Assembly (NCBI GenBank): GCA_965199555.1
Contig: CBDASJ010000015.1
Location: 1-64,000 of the forward strand
Length of the DNA: 64,000 bases
From: LMUY01 sp965199555
GTDB lineage: Bacteria > Pseudomonadota > Alphaproteobacteria > Acetobacterales > Acetobacteraceae
Direction of reading: 5' to 3'
In this document: piece after piece, positions 60,888-64,000 of the stretch
Layout of the letters: each line of letters opens with the position of its first letter
How positions within the stretch are numbered: the first letter of the stretch is position 1
Translations under genes and position numbers: made by a program
The notes under the pieces: generated by a model
Told to the model about the DNA's origin: nothing
Database searches by the model: none
What the model saw: only the letters and a program-made list of their open reading frames with translations

Positions 60888-62048
60888 ATGAGCAAGCTTA
60901 TGGATATGACCGACATCACCGATGCCCCTTGTTCGGCACCATCCGACGACAGCGCGATCGCGTCCCCCTTCCCTGCCCCGCTCGCGCTCGGCGTGCCTAC
61001 AACCAATGAAACACCGCCGGCGCCGATCGGCGGCACACCGCAGCTCGTAAAAACATGGTTCGATGGCGCGGCGACGGCGGCGCGACCGGAGCCCGACGGC
61101 ACCCTGGCTGGCGCGCACGCCTCGGCGCGCAGCTACCGCGGTCGCGCCAAGGCCGACAACACAAGAGCGGCCTACCGGTCGGCGGTGCGGGCTTGGTGCG
61201 CCTGGTGTGACACGCACGATCTGGTTCCGCTGCCGGCATCGGCGCCGGATGTGGCCGCTTTCCTGGCTGATGAGCGTGATCGGGGGTTAGCCGCCAACAC
61301 GTTGGATCTGAGACGGGCGGCGATCCGCTTCCTGCACCGCGCCGCCGGGCTGCCCTCGCCAACCGACGACGCCCATGTCGCCGAAACGCTTGCTGGCATC
61401 CGCCGCGATGCGCCCAATCCGATCAAGAAGCGGGCCGCCACCCTGGCCGTCCTGCGCGAGCTGCTGGCCCCCATTCCCTCCGATCTGCGCGGGCTGCGCG
61501 ACCGCGCGCTGCTGCTGGTCGGGTTCGCCGGGGCGCTGCGGCGCTCGGAGCTCGCCGGCATCCGGACGGCGGACCTAGAGCGCACCGATCACGGCTTCCA
61601 GCTGACGCTGCCCCGCAGCAAGGGATCCCAGACGGCCGCGGCGATCGTGCCCCTGCCCTACGGTCAGACCGAGCTCTGCCCGGTGCGCGCCCTCACCCAG
61701 TGGCTCGACGCCGCCGGCATCACCGAGGGCGCGGTGTTCCGCCGCCTGTGGGTGCCGCCGAGCGTCGCCATGGATGGGACCCCTCCCCTGCCCGTCCTGG
61801 GCGTCGAGCCGCTCACCACCAAGTCGATTGGGCGCATTGTCCAGGCACGCGCTACGGCGGCGGGTTTCGCAGGGCACGAGTTCGGCGGACACAGCCTCAA
61901 GCGCGGCGCGCTCAGCACCGGTATGCAGCTCGGGGCTCACGCCGCCCAGCTGAAACGCCTCGGCCGGCACAAGAGCTTCGACGTGCTCGGGGAATACCTC
62001 GAATTCGGCAACCTATTCGACAACCACCCCCTCGGCAGCGTGCTCTAG
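60888..62048 (+). CDS. Tyrosine recombinase / integrase
   Basis: The product is 386 aa. After a variable ~80-residue N-terminus comes the SAM-like core-binding domain (NTRAAYRSAVRAWCAWCDTH, NTLDLRRAAIRFLH) and the catalytic domain: first Arg in GFAGALRRSELAGI, then GHEFGGHSLKRGALSTGM, GRHKSFDVLGEYLEFG with the final His and Tyr. The second catalytic box reads HSLK where HxxR is usual. It is probably a plasmid or island site-specific recombinase for resolution or integration. Confidence 0.85.
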   Translation: MSKLMDMTDITDAPCSAPSDDSAIASPFPAPLALGVPTTNETPPAPIGGTPQLVKTWFDGAATAARPEPDGTLAGAHASARSYRGRAKADNTRAAYRSAVRAWCAWCDTHDLVPLPASAPDVAAFLADERDRGLAANTLDLRRAAIRFLHRAAGLPSPTDDAHVAETLAGIRRDAPNPIKKRAATLAVLRELLAPIPSDLRGLRDRALLLVGFAGALRRSELAGIRTADLERTDHGFQLTLPRSKGSQTAAAIVPLPYGQTELCPVRALTQWLDAAGITEGAVFRRLWVPPSVAMDGTPPLPVLGVEPLTTKSIGRIVQARATAAGFAGHEFGGHSLKRGALSTGMQLGAHAAQLKRLGRHKSFDVLGEYLEFGNLFDNHPLGSVL

Positions 62049-62303
62049 AGTCACCGGCGGCGAGACCAGCCGGCAGCCCTCGATCATCCAGACCAATCGC
62101 TTGGCATACTCCCACGAGGATTGGACGCTGGCGACCGGCTGCTACCGGGACGCCAATCCGGCGAGCCGAACGGGACGTCCCGGGTGAGTCCCCTCCCCGC
62201 CCTGCGTCGATATCGTCGCCGTTCAGGCGGTCGCCCTCGTCGTTCAGGTGCGCGCAGTCGCAAGCGGGTCCGGAAGGCCTGATCTCGGCTGGCGCAGCCC
62301 TTA

Positions 62304-62546
62304 TCGTCGGGCTTGATCAAGACCACCGCGGCCGTGGCCCTCGCGAAGCGTCCCGCGGCCGAGGCTACAACCGATTACGAGGCCAGAAAGAAGATCATCA
62401 TGGACGGCCTCGGCGGATTACCGCTGAACCGGCCGTCCCGCCCAGAAGACGTAGCCGATCTTATCGCCTTCTCGGTGTCGGCGCGGGCCCGCGCCATTGC
62501 CCGAACCGAATATGTGATAGACGGCGGGACGGTGCCTATCATCTGA
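62304..62546 (+). pseudogene. SDR oxidoreductase C-terminal remnant
   Basis: The frame GLIKTTAAVALAKRPAAEAT, then IMDGLGGLPLNRPSRPEDVA and TEYVIDGGTVPII is the end of a classical SDR (PxGRPxxPEEVA...GxxxxVDGG). The Rossmann N-terminus and YxxxK are absent. About 255 bp between the recombinase stop and this remnant show nothing recognisable. Confidence 0.75.
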
Positions 62547-62847
62547 TGGTAGTGGCTTCCACGCGCAGGCAGCGGCTCGTCCGCTCCCGCCGCATCGGCG
62601 CGACGACTATCAGCAAGACCGGAGCATCAGGCTGCGGCGGATAGGTCCAGGCATGTGCCTACTAAACCATACCGCAATAAGATCCTCGCAGACGTAATCC
62701 AGACTTATGCGGTTACCGTGTCTGCGGTCGGCGCGCGTCTTGAGGGTGCGGCACTCCACCGCAGTACCGCCGCTGCATGTCAACGACGCTCCCGCTCTGG
62801 ACAGTTGGGCGATCATCAGTTCGAAGACGTGTCGTACTTCGCTGTCG
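62547..62847. other. Non-coding stretch before the iterons
   Basis: No convincing gene; short frames here lack ribosome sites and family features. Probably part of the replication-origin region. Confidence 0.45.
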
Positions 62848-63094
62848 CGAGGACTTTACCGGCAGCCGAGTCGCCGAACCGAGTCCGCTTAGAACCGTGG
62901 ACTTTACCGGCAGTCACTAACAGATGCAGCGAGGACTTTGGCGGCAGACCACGTGGACTTTAGCGGCGAGACGGATTTTGAGTCTCTTGGAGACTCAAAG
63001 GCTTAAATGGAGATTCTCCGAGGACTTTAGCGGCACACCCTAATATAAGAACTCTAATATCCTTCCAAATAGCTCGCGCCGGTAAAGTCCTCAC
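62848..63094 (+). repeat. Iteron array (candidate oriV)
   Basis: Six copies of an 18-bp unit, consensus CGWGGACTTTAVCGGCA: direct copies at 62848-62865, 62896-62913, 62930-62947, 62952-62969 and 63019-63036, and one inverted copy at 63077-63094, 35 bp before repA. Direct spacings are 48, 34, 22 and 67 bp. The inverted copy next to the gene is the expected place for an autoregulatory operator. Confidence 0.9.
62977..62999. repeat. Perfect 10-bp inverted repeat inside the iteron array
   Basis: TTTGAGTCTC and GAGACTCAAA flank a 3-bp centre, between iterons 4 and 5 and next to an AT-richer stretch (63037-63072). It may be a dimer-binding site or melting element of the origin. Confidence 0.6.
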
Positions 63095-63128
63095 TGACAG
63101 CCCTGCCCCACCCGTGCAAAGTCGGCTC

Positions 63129-64000
63129 ATGGGCACAGTGCATCAGCTGATCGAACTGCGTGGAAAGTCTGGGGCGCTTGCCTCTCACCTCAACAGAAAA
63201 GAAGTTGAGGCCGCCGCCGCTTACATGTTCGACGAGAACAACGGCATCGGTTTCCTCTACAGCGGCTGGTGCCAGGCAGCGTTACCGCACCGAAGGCTCG
63301 CAGACGACGCAGGCTGGCAGATAAACGGCGAACGGGTCACGCTCGTCGTCGTGCCGGGAATGCGGCCCACGGCCTCCGGAAAGCCGGAGATGGTAGGCGT
63401 GCCATACGGAAGTCGGGCACGCCTCATCATGCTGTATTTACAGTCAGAAGCGCTAAGAACCGGCTCCAGAGAAATAGAACTTGGAGGCAGCCTACGAGCT
63501 TGGCTCACGCGAATGGGCATCTCCGTAGGCGGTAAATCGATCGACGGGGTGCGCGAACAAGCGGAGCGGATAAGCAGGTGTCGGCTCACTCTCCAAGTGC
63601 GCATGGGTCAGACGACGGGTTTGATCAATCAGAACATTGTCGACACGGCGATATTCCTCGACAATGGCGAATCACGCCAAAGCAGTCTGTTTGCTGAGAC
63701 CGCTAAACTATCGGAGGGCTTCTACGCCCAACTTCAGCGACACAGCGTGCCGCTTCAAGAAGCCGCCATTCGAGCAATCAACAACAACTCGATGGCGTTA
63801 GATCTGTACGCGTGGCTGGCCTACAGGTTGCATGTGCTTGAAGCGCCTAGGCCAATCACATGGTCTGCGCTAAAGCAGCAGTTCGGGAGCGGTTTCATTC
63901 GAAACAGCCACTTTAAAGAGACGTTCAGTTCTAATCTGGCATTGGCCCTTGCGGTATATCCGGAAGCACGCGTCGACGTGAACGAGCGCGGGGTCGTACT
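63129..64000 (+). CDS. repA: Plasmid replication initiator RepA (partial, runs off window)
   Basis: ATG 63129 opens MGTVHQLIELRGKSGALASH and stays open to the window end (290 codons). The segment VGVPYGSRARLIMLYLQSEA, then ELGGSLRAWLTRMGISVGG and DGVREQAERISRCRLTLQV, is typical for RepA-type initiators of alphaproteobacterial plasmids. It is preceded by six iterons. Codon use is less GC-biased than in the metabolic genes, as is common for plasmid backbones. Confidence 0.85.
   Translation, partial: MGTVHQLIELRGKSGALASHLNRKEVEAAAAYMFDENNGIGFLYSGWCQAALPHRRLADDAGWQINGERVTLVVVPGMRPTASGKPEMVGVPYGSRARLIMLYLQSEALRTGSREIELGGSLRAWLTRMGISVGGKSIDGVREQAERISRCRLTLQVRMGQTTGLINQNIVDTAIFLDNGESRQSSLFAETAKLSEGFYAQLQRHSVPLQEAAIRAINNNSMALDLYAWLAYRLHVLEAPRPITWSALKQQFGSGFIRNSHFKETFSSNLALALAVYPEARVDVNERGVV

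Overview
The window reads as part of an accessory replicon (plasmid, chromid or large island) of a high-GC alphaproteobacterium, most plausibly Acetobacteraceae or another Rhodospirillales. The evidence is high-GC coding DNA, a cytochrome bo3 operon next to GMC dehydrogenases and sugar lactonases, repeated copper-oxidase clusters, IS3/IS5/IS6 debris, and at the right end an iteron array in front of a plasmid-type RepA. The family assignment is inference.

The strongest discovery signal is fluoride. Four copies of the fluoride (crcB-motif) riboswitch aptamer are present, at 1090-1155(+), 8977-9025(+), 31853-31919(-) and 32074-32138(+). They precede (1) an NRAMP-like transporter operon with a histidine phosphatase, a decayed crcB/fluC and a universal stress protein, (2) a pair of MutS-type ATPases with a 92-aa partner, (3) a CLC antiporter of probable fluoride type fused to a PII-like DUF190 domain, and (4) a second universal stress protein. 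In all four, the 3' strand of the aptamer is complementary to the downstream Shine-Dalgarno sequence, which suggests translational ON switches. Two of the four act first on short leader ORFs that overlap the main start codon.

Region by region: 1-8536 holds the first stress block (usp, NRAMP, phosphatase, crcB remnant, usp, catalase, MFS, DUF1275). 8977-15710 holds the MutS pair followed by small stress and membrane genes, several of them frameshifted. 15707-28346 is a copper/metal block: two copA-copB pairs, a glutaredoxin-MauE fusion, cytochrome b561, DUF4396, Met-rich copper proteins, a chromate transporter, a cytochrome c and a two-component system. 28479-29875 is a FetAB-type ABC exporter. 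29902-33550 is the second fluoride block, ending in a deletion scar beside an IS5-type transposase. 34827-50224 is an unbroken run of 13 minus-strand genes: sugar lactonase, debranching enzyme, two GMC oxidoreductases, DoxX, SDR, GH15, cyoDCBA, gluconate-dehydrogenase subunit 3 and a membrane protein. This looks like a sugar-oxidation and ubiquinol-oxidase chain. A thiamine-diphosphate oxidase-like gene lies upstream behind a hairpin. 52216-60546 is a mosaic of small genes and truncated IS elements. 60547-64000 is the replicon core: tyrosine recombinase, SDR remnant, six iterons and repA, which runs off the window.

Functionally the window joins fluoride, copper and oxidative-stress resistance with a periplasm-facing oxidation chain. 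No rRNA, tRNA or CRISPR array was recognised. Several genes (crcB, DUF202, dedA, an IS6 transposase, a diguanylate cyclase) carry frameshifts; genuine decay and sequencing indels cannot be told apart from one sequence.
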